A DNA stretch of 64,000 nucleotides from CAZNDN01 sp964571815 (GCA_964571815.1 CAZNDN010000001.1:1-64000), one strand, 5' to 3'. Positions 53,658 to 63,504 are shown, numbered from the stretch's first letter. A program made the numbers and translations. The notes: a model not told the origin generated them from the letters alone.

Positions 53658-55103
53658 ATGAGCATGTGCCGAAGTCCAAAGGAAGTACTTGACCTGATGA
53701 AGGCCGAGAAGGTCGAAGTAGTGGATCTGCGTTTCATGGACTTCCCCGGGTTGTGGCAGCATTTCTCGATCCCGGCCCAGGAACTGGATGAAGGGACGTT
53801 CGAGAACGGACTGGGGTTCGACGGCTCCAGTATTCGTGGGTGGCAGGTGATTAACGAGTCGGATATGCTCGTGAAGCCCGTGCCTGAGACGGCGTTTGTC
53901 GACCCGTTCATGAAGGCCAGGACGCTGGTGATGGTGTGCAATATCTGCGATCCGGTAACCGGTGAAGACTACACAAGAGATCCGCGCAATATTGCTCGAA
54001 AGGCCGAGAATTACCTGATATCGTCCGGAATTGGTGACTGCGCCTATTTCGGTCCCGAGGCCGAGTTCTTTATTTTCGACGATATCCGTTTCGACCAGAC
54101 CACCAGTGCCGGCTACTACTTTATTGACTCCGAGGAAGGCAGGTGGAATACGGGCCGAAGGGAAAATGTCGACCCCACCGGCCATTCTCACAATCTGGGC
54201 TACAAGCCGCGATACAAGGAAGGTTACTTTCCCGTACCTCCGGCCGACAGTCTCCAGGACATACGGAGCGAGATGATGCTGGCCTTGATCGATATCGGTG
54301 TGCCCATTGAATGTCAGCACCACGAGGTCGCCACAGGCGGACAGGCCGAGATCGACATCAGGTTCTCCCCGCTGGTGGTCATGGGAGACAATCTGCTGAA
54401 GTACAAATATGTAATCAAGAATATCGCTCGAAAATACGGGAAGACGGTTACGTTCATGCCCAAGCCCCTTTTCAACGACAACGGCACGGGCATGCACACG
54501 CATATCTCGATATGGAAGGGTGACAGCAACCTTTTTGCGGGTGACGGCTATGCCGGCATGTCGGAGATGGCCATGTATGCGATTGGGGGGATTCTCAAGC
54601 ATGCGCCGTCGCTGCTGGCCTTCACCAATCCAACAACCAACAGCTACAAACGGCTTGTGCCGGGATTCGAAGCGCCCGTCAACCTGGCGTACTCCAGTCG
54701 GAACCGGAGCGCGGCGGTGCGCATTCCCATGTACTCGACATCGGCGAAGGCCAAGCGGGTCGAGTTTCGGTGTCCCGATCCCAGTTGCAATCCTTACCTG
54801 GCCATGTCGGGTCTGCTTATGGCGGCGCTGGACGGGATACAGAACAAGATCGATCCGGGGCAGCCCCTCGACAAGGATATCTACGACCTGCCGCCCGAAG
54901 AACTGGCCAAGGTCCCGACCACACCCGGTTCGCTTCGGGAAGCTCTCCAGGCCCTGGAGAAAGACCACGAGTATCTTCTCAAGGGAGATGTCTTCACCCG
55001 GGACGTGGTCGAGACGTGGATTGAATACAAGATGGCCAATGAAGTGCAGGCTATTGACCTCAGACCTCATCCGTGGGAATTTGCGTTGTACTATGACATA
55101 TAA
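53658..55103 (+). CDS. glnA: Glutamine synthetase type I
   Basis: The 481-residue protein has the GSI motifs: 'GLGFDGSSIRGWQVINESDM', 'GHSHNLGYKPRYKEGYF'-type substrate loop, 'KPLFNDNGTGMHTHISIWK' and 'LAYSSRNRSAAVRIPMYS'. The adenylylation loop DKDIYDLPPEE is intact with Tyr409, matching the presence of glnE 3.7 kb downstream. It makes glutamine from glutamate, ammonia and ATP as a dodecamer. ATG 53658 follows AAAGGGTGG; the frame is open to 53583 without a better start. It has its own sigma-54 promoter and terminator, so it is transcribed alone. Confidence 0.97.
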   Translation: MSMCRSPKEVLDLMKAEKVEVVDLRFMDFPGLWQHFSIPAQELDEGTFENGLGFDGSSIRGWQVINESDMLVKPVPETAFVDPFMKARTLVMVCNICDPVTGEDYTRDPRNIARKAENYLISSGIGDCAYFGPEAEFFIFDDIRFDQTTSAGYYFIDSEEGRWNTGRRENVDPTGHSHNLGYKPRYKEGYFPVPPADSLQDIRSEMMLALIDIGVPIECQHHEVATGGQAEIDIRFSPLVVMGDNLLKYKYVIKNIARKYGKTVTFMPKPLFNDNGTGMHTHISIWKGDSNLFAGDGYAGMSEMAMYAIGGILKHAPSLLAFTNPTTNSYKRLVPGFEAPVNLAYSSRNRSAAVRIPMYSTSAKAKRVEFRCPDPSCNPYLAMSGLLMAALDGIQNKIDPGQPLDKDIYDLPPEELAKVPTTPGSLREALQALEKDHEYLLKGDVFTRDVVETWIEYKMANEVQAIDLRPHPWEFALYYDI

Positions 55104-55149
55104 CCACCCCGTCTCTTCTGTACTCTGCCCGGGGCCGGCAGGGTCCGAA

Positions 55150-55177
55150 GGAGCGATCCCGCCGGATCGCTCCTTTT
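55150..55177 (+). terminator. Rho-independent terminator of glnA
   Basis: A perfect 10-bp stem (55150-55159 with 55164-55173) with a 4-base loop is followed by TTTTC, 46 bases after the glnA stop. Confidence 0.9.
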
Positions 55178-55284
55178 CGTCTGAGTGAGGGCGGAACGAG
55201 CGGCCACCGGGGTAGATCGCCGTGGTGGAGTACGGCAAATAACGGCGTGGGGCTTGCTCAGGACGGTAATGTTACGGACACGCT

Positions 55285-56588
55285 ATGGTTCTTAAAGAAC
55301 TCAACCCTCATCTGAGTTTCAACGGGATCTCGGTCATGTACCATACGGCGCGGGTGCTGGGCGCCGGCGGCGAGATGAAAGAGGTAATGGCCAATGTTCT
55401 GGAGATCCTGGAAATTCACGCGGGAATGAACCGGGGCATGATTTCGATTCTCAATCCCGGCGGAACCGAGTTGGTGGTCGACATTGCCCGCGGCATTTCT
55501 TCGCAGGACAAGGAACGCGGGCGGTATCGGCCCGGAGAAGGGATAACGGGCAAGGTGGTGGCAACGGGAATGCCCATTCTTGTTCGAAAGGTGAAAGAAT
55601 CACCGGAGTTTCTCAATCGAACAGGCGCCCGAAGCAGTCTTGAGCATCTGAACGTCGCGTTTCTGTGCGTGCCGATCAAGGCGGGAGAGGCCACGATCGG
55701 CGCCCTCTCGGTCGACAGGATTACCTCCTCGGATTCCGATACCCTGGAGGATGAGCTGGCGTTTCTGGAAGCGGTTGCAGACCTGATTTCCCAGCTTGTC
55801 AAGGACCGACGGAAGCGGCAGGCAACGATACGGGCGTTGGAGCAGGAGAATCTGGAGCTGCGCCGAACGCTGGAGGATCGGGGAAGACCGGAAGAGATGG
55901 TTGCCAATTCGGGAGCCATGCGCGAAGTGTTTCGAAAACTGGCCCAGGTTGCTCCATCGCCGACCACGGTTCTGATCCGTGGAGAAACGGGAACGGGAAA
56001 GGAACTGATCGCCCGTGCTGTTCACCGCAAGAGCACCGTCAAGGACGGACCGTTTGTGGCGGTCAACTGCGCCGCACTCCCGGAGTCACTGCTGGAAAGC
56101 GAGTTGTTCGGTCACGAAAAGGGTTCTTTCACGGGCGCAACCTCTCAGCGTATCGGGAGATTCGAGGCTGCTCGCAACGGGACGCTTTTTCTCGACGAAG
56201 TGGGGGAGATGCCGATCAGCGCCCAGAGCCGGCTTCTTCGTGCAATTCAGGAGAAGGAAGTGCAGCGGGTAGGCGGAACAAACACGATCAAGGTCAATAC
56301 CCGTCTCATCTGCGCAACAAATCGGGATCTGGAGAAGGATGTCGGGGAAGGCCGGTTTCGGGAGGACCTTTACTATCGTATCAATGTTTTCACCGTTCCC
56401 CTGCCCCCCCTGCGCAACCGCGGGGCCGATACCCTGCTTCTTGCCGATCACTTCGTGAAGAAGTACGCCCGGCTCCACGCAAAAGAAGTCAAGCGGATCT
56501 CAACGCCCGCCATCGACATGCTCTCCGCCTACCACTGGCCCGGCAACGTGCGGGAGCTGGAAAACGTCATCGAACACGCGGTGATCGT
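55285..56588 (+). CDS. GAF-AAA+ sigma-54-dependent activator, NifA-like (3' end lost in gap)
   Basis: An N-terminal GAF domain (about residues 12-170, ending '..IKAGEATIGALSVDRI') is joined by a coiled linker to the AAA+ domain: Walker A GETGTGKE, the sigma-54 contact loop GSFTGA (NifA and NtrC usually have GAFTGA), Walker B 'GTLFLDEVGE' and 'FREDLYYRINVFTVPLPPLR'. The order GAF-AAA+ is that of NifA, not of the response regulator NtrC. The gap at 56589 removes the DNA-binding helix-turn-helix, and the 166 bases after the gap do not code for it. Placed among genes with sigma-54 promoters, it is the likely nitrogen activator; a ligand for GAF or a PII contact is not known. No nitrogenase genes are in the window. 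Confidence 0.87.
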
Positions 56589-56688
56589 NNNNNNNNNNNN
56601 NNNNNNNNNNNNNNNNNNNNNNNNNNNNNNNNNNNNNNNNNNNNNNNNNNNNNNNNNNNNNNNNNNNNNNNNNNNNNNNNNNNNNNNN
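56589..56688. other. Assembly gap (100 N), true size unknown
   Basis: The gap cuts the activator gene. Its flanks do not overlap. The sequence after it (56689-56854) is GC-rich and does not encode the expected DNA-binding domain, so at least about 80 codons, and perhaps more, are missing. Confidence 0.95.
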
Positions 56689-56854
56689 CTCCCGCCTGAA
56701 GGGAACCCTGTTCGGCCCGGACCCGACCGTCGCCTTACGTGCCCGGAGGGGGGAAGGGGTGAGCGGGAACGGAGGCGCGCGGCGGTGCGCCCGGAATCGG
56801 CCTTGACTCCGTCTCCCCGTTCCCCCTGAAGCGTGAAGCCGCTCACCCCCGGGT

Positions 56855-57196
56855 TCATCCTATGGCCTCACTGCCTTCCTCACCCGTGCGAATGCGGATA
56901 CAGCGGGGCAATTCAAGCACGAATATCTTGCCGTCGCCGATCCTGCCGGTGCGCGCTCCCTTGATTATTGCGTTCACCGTCCGATCAACGAATTCCTCGT
57001 TGATCGCGATCTCCAACCGGACCTTCTTCAGCAGGTTGACTTCAATCTTCGTACCACGGTAACTCTCGGAGTATCCGGCCTGCTGTCCGCAGCCGATCAC
57101 GTTGGTTACCGTCATTTTCCACACCTCCGCGTCGAACAGCGCCTGCTTTACATCGGGCAGCTTCGTCGGCGGTATCACCGCAACAATCAGTTTCAT
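56855..57196 (-). CDS. glnK: PII signal protein, GlnK-type, without Tyr51
   Basis: The 113-residue protein has all PII landmarks: Lys3, 'GCGQQAG' with Gln39, the T-loop 'YSESYRGTKIEVNLLKK' and the ATP/2-oxoglutarate-binding stretch 'GARTGRIGDGKIFV', plus 'CIRIRTGE'. With the same numbering as E. coli GlnB, residue 51 is Ile, so uridylylation at that Tyr is impossible; Tyr46 is present. Its position 41 bases after amt identifies it as GlnK, which closes the ammonium channel when nitrogen is plentiful. GGGAGGA precedes the ATG. It is co-transcribed with amt. Confidence 0.95.
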   Translation of the reverse strand: MKLIVAVIPPTKLPDVKQALFDAEVWKMTVTNVIGCGQQAGYSESYRGTKIEVNLLKKVRLEIAINEEFVDRTVNAIIKGARTGRIGDGKIFVLELPRCIRIRTGEEGSEAIG

Positions 57197-57237
57197 GGTA
57201 TCCTCCCGTCTGTTGCTCTCGTATGAGTGACTCGCAC

Positions 57238-58557
57238 CTATTCCTCGGTGCTGAAAATCTGAAACCCGTTGTAGGCTTCCATTCCCATTTCGCCGATATC
57301 CAACCCGGCTATCTCTTCTTCACGTGAGACACGCATACCGACCGTTGCTTTGATCGCAAACCACACGATGATCGACAACGTGAACGAAGCGGCGCCGACG
57401 GCCAGGATGCCGAGCATCTGAATACCCAGCAGGGAAAAGCCTCCACCGTAGAGCATTCCTTCGGTCCCTTCCATATACCGGGGGGCCGCAAAGAGACCCA
57501 CGGCAACGGTGCCCCAGATTCCGTTGACCAGGTGAACCGACAGCGCGCCCACCGGATCGTCGATCCTGATCCTGTCGAAGAACAACACGGCGAAGACTAC
57601 CAGGACACCGGCGATAGCCCCAATGACAATGGACGCGCCGGGGCCGACAACGGCACAGGGGGCGGTGATGGCTACAAGACCGGCCAGGCACCCGTTGATG
57701 ATCATCGAGAAGTCGGGCTTGCCCACCACAAACCACGCGGTAATCATCGCTCCCAGAATCCCCGCACACGATGCGAGGCCGGTGGTGAGTGCGATCCGGG
57801 GAACGTTCCCGTTCAGCGCAAGTTCACTTCCGGGATTGAAGCCGAACCACCCGAGCCACAAGATAAATCCGCCCAGGGTCGCCAGCGGTATGGAGTGCCC
57901 GACTATGGCCCGCGACGTCCCGTCGGAGCGGTACTTGCCGTCCCGGGGGCCAAGCAGCAGTACGCCGGCAAGAGCAGCCCATCCGCCGACCGAATGCACC
58001 ACGGTGGAACCGGCGAAATCATGAAAGCCCAGCTCCGCCAGCCATCCTCCCCCCCAGACCCAGTGGCCTCCCAGGGGGTAGATAAGTGCCACCATCACCA
58101 GGCCGAAAAGAAGAAAGGATACGTACTTGATGCGCTCGGCAACCGCGCCCGAGATGATCGAACAGCCCGCGGCCGCAAAGGCAAGCTGGAAGAAAAAGAA
58201 AGCGAATACCGGAATGTTGGGCGCGGGGTTATGAGCGTTTTCGGCAACCAGAAACGAGTCCAGTCCAAGCAGCGCTCCTCCGCGGCCGAACATGAAGGCA
58301 TACCCCATCAGCCAATATGCAATCGAGGCAATAGCGAATACCGCGAAATTCTTGGCCAGAATATTGACCGCATTCTTGGAGCGACAGAAGCCGGTCTCGA
58401 CAAATGCGAATCCCGCATTCATGAAGAACACCAGGAAGGCGGCTACCATTACCCACAACGTATCGTGGAGATTGATTCCCGTTTCCTGGCCCGCTAAAAC
58501 GGGCGCGGCGCCGGCCAGGGCAAGTCCGACCGTCGTAAACCACCTGCGTCCTTTCAT
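57238..58557 (-). CDS. amt: Ammonium transporter
   Basis: The 439-residue protein has a signal-peptide-like start, 11 membrane helices and the Amt signatures 'VFFMNAGFAFVETGFCRSKN', 'DFAGSTVVHSVGGWAALAG' and 'LSVHLVNGIWGTVAVGLF', with the two pore His in VVH and LSVH. The cytoplasmic tail that receives GlnK ends 'GMEAYNGFQIFSTEE'. ATG 58557 follows AAAGGAGG; the longer frame upstream is not used. It is the first gene of amt-glnK and divergent from glnE, with a sigma-54 promoter 60 bases upstream. Confidence 0.95.
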   Translation of the reverse strand: MKGRRWFTTVGLALAGAAPVLAGQETGINLHDTLWVMVAAFLVFFMNAGFAFVETGFCRSKNAVNILAKNFAVFAIASIAYWLMGYAFMFGRGGALLGLDSFLVAENAHNPAPNIPVFAFFFFQLAFAAAGCSIISGAVAERIKYVSFLLFGLVMVALIYPLGGHWVWGGGWLAELGFHDFAGSTVVHSVGGWAALAGVLLLGPRDGKYRSDGTSRAIVGHSIPLATLGGFILWLGWFGFNPGSELALNGNVPRIALTTGLASCAGILGAMITAWFVVGKPDFSMIINGCLAGLVAITAPCAVVGPGASIVIGAIAGVLVVFAVLFFDRIRIDDPVGALSVHLVNGIWGTVAVGLFAAPRYMEGTEGMLYGGGFSLLGIQMLGILAVGAASFTLSIIVWFAIKATVGMRVSREEEIAGLDIGEMGMEAYNGFQIFSTEE

Positions 58558-58616
58558 AAAAAACCTCCTTTGGGTTATGTAATGGGTTTGACAGCGACCG
58601 ACTACGAAGCACCTCT

Positions 58617-58632
58617 CGCAATGGCCGTGCCA
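58617..58632 (-). promoter_or_regulatory. Sigma-54 promoter for amt-glnK
   Basis: On the minus strand TGGCAC, five bases, TTGCG: the -24 element is perfect (TGGCACG) and the -12 element keeps TTGC. It is 60 bases before the amt ATG. Confidence 0.85.
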
Positions 58633-58804
58633 CGCGCGAAAAGCCGCGCGGGTGCACCGGAAAGGCACAATCAGTTCGCAAGCGACAACGAATTCGTGTC
58701 CGGTTTCCGGGCCGGGTACAAATTCGTATCCTCCGACGTACAGCATGCGGGACGTATATTCTACGAAGCCAGGTGCCTCGTCCCGGATTGCGTCTCTTGC
58801 TGCC

Positions 58805-61800
58805 ATGAAACCTCAGATTGACAACCTTCATCGCTTGTGCCCCGGCGTCGACAGGGAGTTTCTCGCCGATCACCTTCGGCGGCTTGATGAAGGCTATTTC
58901 GAGCGATTTACCATCGAGCGGGTCGCCGAGCACCTGGGGCTGCTGTATGCCCTTACGGCTTCGGATCCGCTCAGAATAATCACGGCGCAGCGGGACGACC
59001 ACCGAGTGGAATGCACAATTCTCTCCTTTGACTATCCTTTCCTCTTTTCTCTTATCACCGGCGTACTTACGGGGATGGGGCTGGATATCAGTGAGGGGAG
59101 CGTTTTTACGTATCGCCACGCACGAAGCGCAGCGGCTCGTTCGGCACTTCGCCGGAGGTTCACGAGGTTGCCTCCACGGAACGACAACCGCACACGCAGG
59201 AAGATTGTCGACCATTTTGTCGGAACCCGGACCGCCTCGCTCGAATGGAACGAGTGGTGCGGCCGTCTCCGGGAGCGGATGAAGCGTGTCGTGCTGCAGT
59301 TGGAATCTGGTGAGGAGGCGTCTACGGCAGCGGCGAAGCACGACGTGAACGAGCTGGTGGCGCGGCGACTGGAACATCTCCACCAGGCCTCATCACGGGC
59401 TCTCTACCCCGTCGGAATCGAAGTCGACAACGCCGATTCTTCCTGTACGCGACTGGCGGTGAATTCGGAAGACACTCCCGCTTTCCTGTACTCCTTGAGC
59501 AATGCCCTGTCGCTTAACGGAATCTCGATTGAACGCGTTTCAATCAACACGGTCGATCGGCATGTCCGGGATGTGATTGACATAGTTGACAAGGGGGGAG
59601 GGAAGATTACCGATACCGAGACCTTGAGTCGTATCAAGTTGTCGGTGCTGCTGACCAAACAGTTCACGTATTTCCTCGGTGGGTCCCCGAACCCCTACAC
59701 GGCTCTGATGAGGTTTGAGCAGATGGTGAAGGACTTCGCCGGACTTCCGGGCCGTGAGCAATGGCTCGGGACGCTCTCCAATCCTCGGATAATGCAGGAA
59801 CTCGCCCGTCTTCTGGGTGCGAGTGATTTTCTGTGGGAGGATTTCATTCGTCTGCAGTACGAGTCGCTTCTTCCCATGCTGCGTCCGTACACCAGCGGCC
59901 ATCATTTCGCAACGCCTTCCGAAGAGCTACCCGGGAGACTGCGGGAGCTGGTGGGGAAGAAGACTACTCCGCGGGAGCGAAAGCGGGTATTGAACGAGTT
60001 CAAGGACCGTGAGATTTTTTTGATCGATCTGGACCATATTCTCAACCCGTCGTTCGACTTCAAACGGCTTTCCCGAAGTCTTACCATTCTTGCCGAAGCG
60101 GTGGTGGAGTGTGCTCTCGGGACGGCGACGGAGTCGCTTATCGGCCGGTACGGTTCTCCCCAGAGTGTGGCCGGCCTGCCGGCACAGGTCGCGGTTTTCG
60201 GGCTCGGCAAGCTCGGCGGGGCGGCGTTGGGCTATGCCTCGGACATCGAACTGCTGTTTGTTTACAGCGACAACGGACGAACTTCGGGGCCGGACAGTAT
60301 CGAGAACGCGGAGTTTTTCGAGCGACTTGTCAAGGAAACACTCTCCCTGGTCGAAACAAAACGCGAGGGCATTTTCACGGTCGACCTCCAACTGCGTCCG
60401 CACGGCAAGGATGGTCCTCTCGCGTGCAGCCTGGAGCAGTTCTGTCGCTACTACGGTCCGGGCGGGCCGGCGCACTCTTACGAGCGGCTGGCCCTGGTGC
60501 GCATGCGCACGGTCGGCGGCGACCGGGATCTGGGGGCGCGGGTGATGCGAATCAGCGACGACTACATCTACGGAGCACGATTGATCAAGCCCCGGGAAGT
60601 CCTTGCGCTTCGCAAGAAGCAGTATCGGCAGAAGACGCGACGCGGGGCCGCGAACGCGAAGTTCAGCCCCGGGGCCCTGGTCGATCTGGAATACGATGTC
60701 CAGATGCTGCAGGTCATGCACGGTAAGGAGATGGAAGCCCTCCGGACGCCTCGCATTCACGAAGCCCTGGAGGCACTGGCCAGGGCCGGTGTGCTGAAAG
60801 AGGAAGAGGCCGGGAGGCTTACCGGAGCGTACGCATTTCTGCGGAAGCTGGTCAACGGTCTGCGGATGCTGCGGGGCTCGGCCCGGGACGTCTTCCTGCC
60901 GCCGATGGAGGGGGAGGAGTTTCTTCACCTGGCCAGACGGATGGGTTACCGGACACGTGAGGGCATTTCTCCCTCACAACAATTGCGGTGGGATTTCGAG
61001 TCACACACCGCCGCGGTGCGGACCTTTGTTGANNNNNNNNNNNNNNNNNNNNNNNNNNNNNNNNNNNNNNNNNNNNNNNNNNNNNNNNNNNNNNNNNNNN
61101 NNNNNNNNNNNNNNNNNNNNNNNNNNNNNNNNAACAATTGCGGTGGGATTTCGAGTCACACACCGCCGCGGTGCGGACCTTTGTTGAACACCATTTCGGC
61201 CGGGACGCGCTGCCGGGGCCCGAAGCGAGCAATGTTGCCGATGTCGTGTTGTCCGACGAGCTTCAGCCGGCTGAATACGAACGTATTCTCACGGAGGCCT
61301 CGTTTCGCAATTCCCGCCGGGCATACGTCAACCTTCGTAATATGGCCGGAGAGGGCAATCGGCGGGAGACATTCTCGAAGCTTGTTCCCCTGGCCTGCGA
61401 CATAGCCCGCGGCAAGCCGGACCCCGATATGGCCCTGAACAACTGGGACCGCTTCGTCGGCGCCCTGGAGGATCCCGTGGCCCATTACCGGCGTCTGCTG
61501 TCTCAGCCGACTCAGTTGGATATTCTGCTGGGAATTCTTTCGGGAAGTCAGTTTCTGGCCGAAACGCTCATTCGGAATCCGGGTTTCCTCGACTGGGTGA
61601 TCGTTCCGGAGAACCTGAACCGCGACCTTACGTTCGAGAGGGTGAAAGCGGAGCTGGGTGAGGAGTTCGAGGGCGGCGGTGACGAAGCACGGTTTCAGGG
61701 TGCGCTTCGCTGGATACGCCGGCGGGAAATCCTGCGCATTGCCACCCGCGACATCTGTCTCCACGCACCGATCGAAGCGGTGACGCAAGAACTGTCGGTA

Positions 61801-62769
61801 CTTGCCGAATCGCTCGTCCGTCTCTCACTTCACAATATCCTTCACGTCATGGGGAACCGGGGCGACGCTCCGGACATAGCATCAAATCGTTTCGCCGTTC
61901 TTGCATTCGGTAAGCTGGGCGCGCGGGAGCTGAACTACAGCTCCGACATCGATCTGCTGGCCGTCTTCGACGACTCGGGGATGGACGAGGCAGCCGTGAG
62001 CCGTGGGAGAAAACACTTCACCGGGGTGATGGAGCGCTTGATAGCCGACCTGACGCGGCATACGGAGCAGGGGTATGCGTATCGGGTCGATGTGCGGCTG
62101 CGGCCGTTCGGAGGCGCCGGTGAGCTGGTGCACACTCTCAGCGGCCTGCAATCATACTACGAACGAACGGCCCGGTTGTGGGAGGTTCAGGCTTTGCTGA
62201 AGCTTCGGCCCGTCGCCGGAGACCATGAGTCGGGGCTCCGTGTCGTGGAAGCGCTTCGCGGAAAACTTCGCGAACCTCATGAGCGGTCGGTCGTGCTCGA
62301 TTCCATTCGGGCAATGCGTGCCCGGAGCTTGAAGATGCTGCAACGGGGCATTCTTTCTTCCCTCGATGTCAAGCACCACGCGGGAGGTATCCGGGACATC
62401 GAGTTCCTTCTCCAGGCGCTTCAACTGATCCACGGAAACGAGACGCCGCACGTTCTGGTCGGCAATACCCTTTCGGCCCTGACCGCGCTGCGCAAGACGG
62501 GCTGCCTTCCCGAGGATATCGAGCGGCTGCTCCGCGAAGCCTACATCTTCCTGCGGCGGGTCGAGCATTCTCTCCAGATTCTGGAAGATCGTCAGACTCA
62601 TTCCTTACCCGGAAGTGAGGCGGAAGTCGAGGCCCTGGCAAAGAGGGTGATGAACGTCTCCTCCAGCGCCGACATGTTCCTGACGTATCTCCACGAGCGA
62701 ATGCGGGAGGTGCGGGAGTGCTTTGCCCGGATGATCGAAAGAGGACCGGACGTTGCCGCCCCGCGCTGA
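58805..62769 (+). CDS. glnE: Glutamine synthetase adenylyltransferase with N-terminal ACT-like domains
   Basis: The gene is split by an artificial 155-base insertion (61033-61187); corrected, it has 1270 codons. E. coli GlnE has 946 residues, so about 320 are extra. They lie at the N-terminus and hold two ACT-like segments: about 57-105 ('LRIITAQRDD', 'FSLITGVLTGMGLDISEG') and 203-275 ('TPAFLYSLSNALSLNGISIE', 'HVRDVIDIVDKGGGKI'), the second close to the C-terminal ACT domains of GlnD. Two nucleotidyltransferase domains follow: 'GLGKLGGAALGYASDIELL' (deadenylylation side) and 'FGKLGARELNYSSDIDLLAV' (adenylylation side), each with its Asp pair. It adds or removes AMP on GlnA Tyr409. ATG 58805 is preferred because the upstream frame is not protein-like. 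Divergent from amt. Confidence 0.9.
60978..61187. repeat. 55-bp duplicated flanks around a 100-N run (scaffolding artefact)
   Basis: Bases 60978-61032 and 61133-61187 are identical and flank 100 N. Removing 155 bases joins the two halves of glnE in one frame. Confidence 0.95.
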
Positions 62770-62778
62770 GCGCCGAGG

Positions 62779-63504
62779 CTACCGGTTGATGAGATATTTG
62801 GCGACAACCGCCTGAAGCGGAGTCTTCGAGGCTTTCTCCCGGGAGAGGTCCCGAAGGGCTTCGAGATCCGAACTCCAGGCCGTGTCTTCGGGAGCCACCA
62901 GACATCTGCTCCCCTCCGCGTAGTCGGTTCGGATCGTTCCATCAACGAAATAGAAGTGCCGCCGGCTTCTCTCGAAGGAGTAAATTCGCATTGCCGGGGG
63001 GATGTCCTCAGGCTTGAACCAGAGTTTGATTTCCCGTTCGGCTTCGGGCGTGGTTGCGGACGCATGTATCAGGTTGTCCATGCGAACGCCTATCCGGTTC
63101 CCCTGCTTGTCAAGCAACGGCACCTCCGTGCCCAGCGAACGAATGCACCCCGGCTTCTCTTCCCGTGCTACCTGAGGATTAGTGGGTCCCGCGATATTGC
63201 GAATCTTCGCAACGGCATCTATTCCATGAAACACGACCGCGACCACCCTTCGCTCTCCCGGCTCATGAGCGTAGTGGATTTCGCCGGTTATGTATTCCAG
63301 CAACGAGGGATAAAACGGCTTGCCCACGTGTTCCGCGTAGTGAGCTTCGGCGAGCATCTTACTCACCTGCACGATTTTCGTTGCCGCGTAGCGGAGCCCC
63401 GTGTGGTATTCGCTCAACAGCGAGAGCACATAGCCGGTCAATGAATTCTTGAGTGCATCGGGTTTGACGAGCACAAGGGTCTGCTGAAAGGGGGGTTGAG
63501 TCAT
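62779..63504 (-). CDS. ndk: Nucleoside-diphosphate kinase-like protein, extended
   Basis: The 241-residue protein begins with the Ndk opening 'QTLVLVKPDALKNSLTGYVL' and has 'NLIHASATTPEAEREIKLWF', the segment with the phosphorylated His. Typical Ndk enzymes have about 140-150 residues. Here the middle is enlarged (about residues 98-135, including 'IRNIAGPTNPQVAREEKPGC') and about 55 residues are added after the core. It probably moves phosphate between NTP and NDP; the additions could change the oligomer or specificity. Start 63504 follows AAGAGGAAC. It converges with glnE and lies downstream of aspS on the same strand. Confidence 0.85.
   Translation of the reverse strand: MTQPPFQQTLVLVKPDALKNSLTGYVLSLLSEYHTGLRYAATKIVQVSKMLAEAHYAEHVGKPFYPSLLEYITGEIHYAHEPGERRVVAVVFHGIDAVAKIRNIAGPTNPQVAREEKPGCIRSLGTEVPLLDKQGNRIGVRMDNLIHASATTPEAEREIKLWFKPEDIPPAMRIYSFERSRRHFYFVDGTIRTDYAEGSRCLVAPEDTAWSSDLEALRDLSREKASKTPLQAVVAKYLINR

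Noticed and set aside
53640..55238. 532-codon open frame on the minus strand opposite glnA
   Set aside because: It is the antisense shadow of a clear glutamine synthetase; codon bias of GC-rich genes keeps this frame open. The product has no domain.
55285..56588. NifA-like activator considered as evidence for nitrogen fixation
   Set aside because: No nif structural or cofactor gene is in the window, and the neighbours concern ammonium assimilation.
58688..58697. 10-bp palindrome ACGAATTCGT between amt and glnE, considered as a regulator site like the glnA one
   Set aside because: It is short, unrelated in sequence to the 20-bp palindrome at 53504 and may occur by chance.
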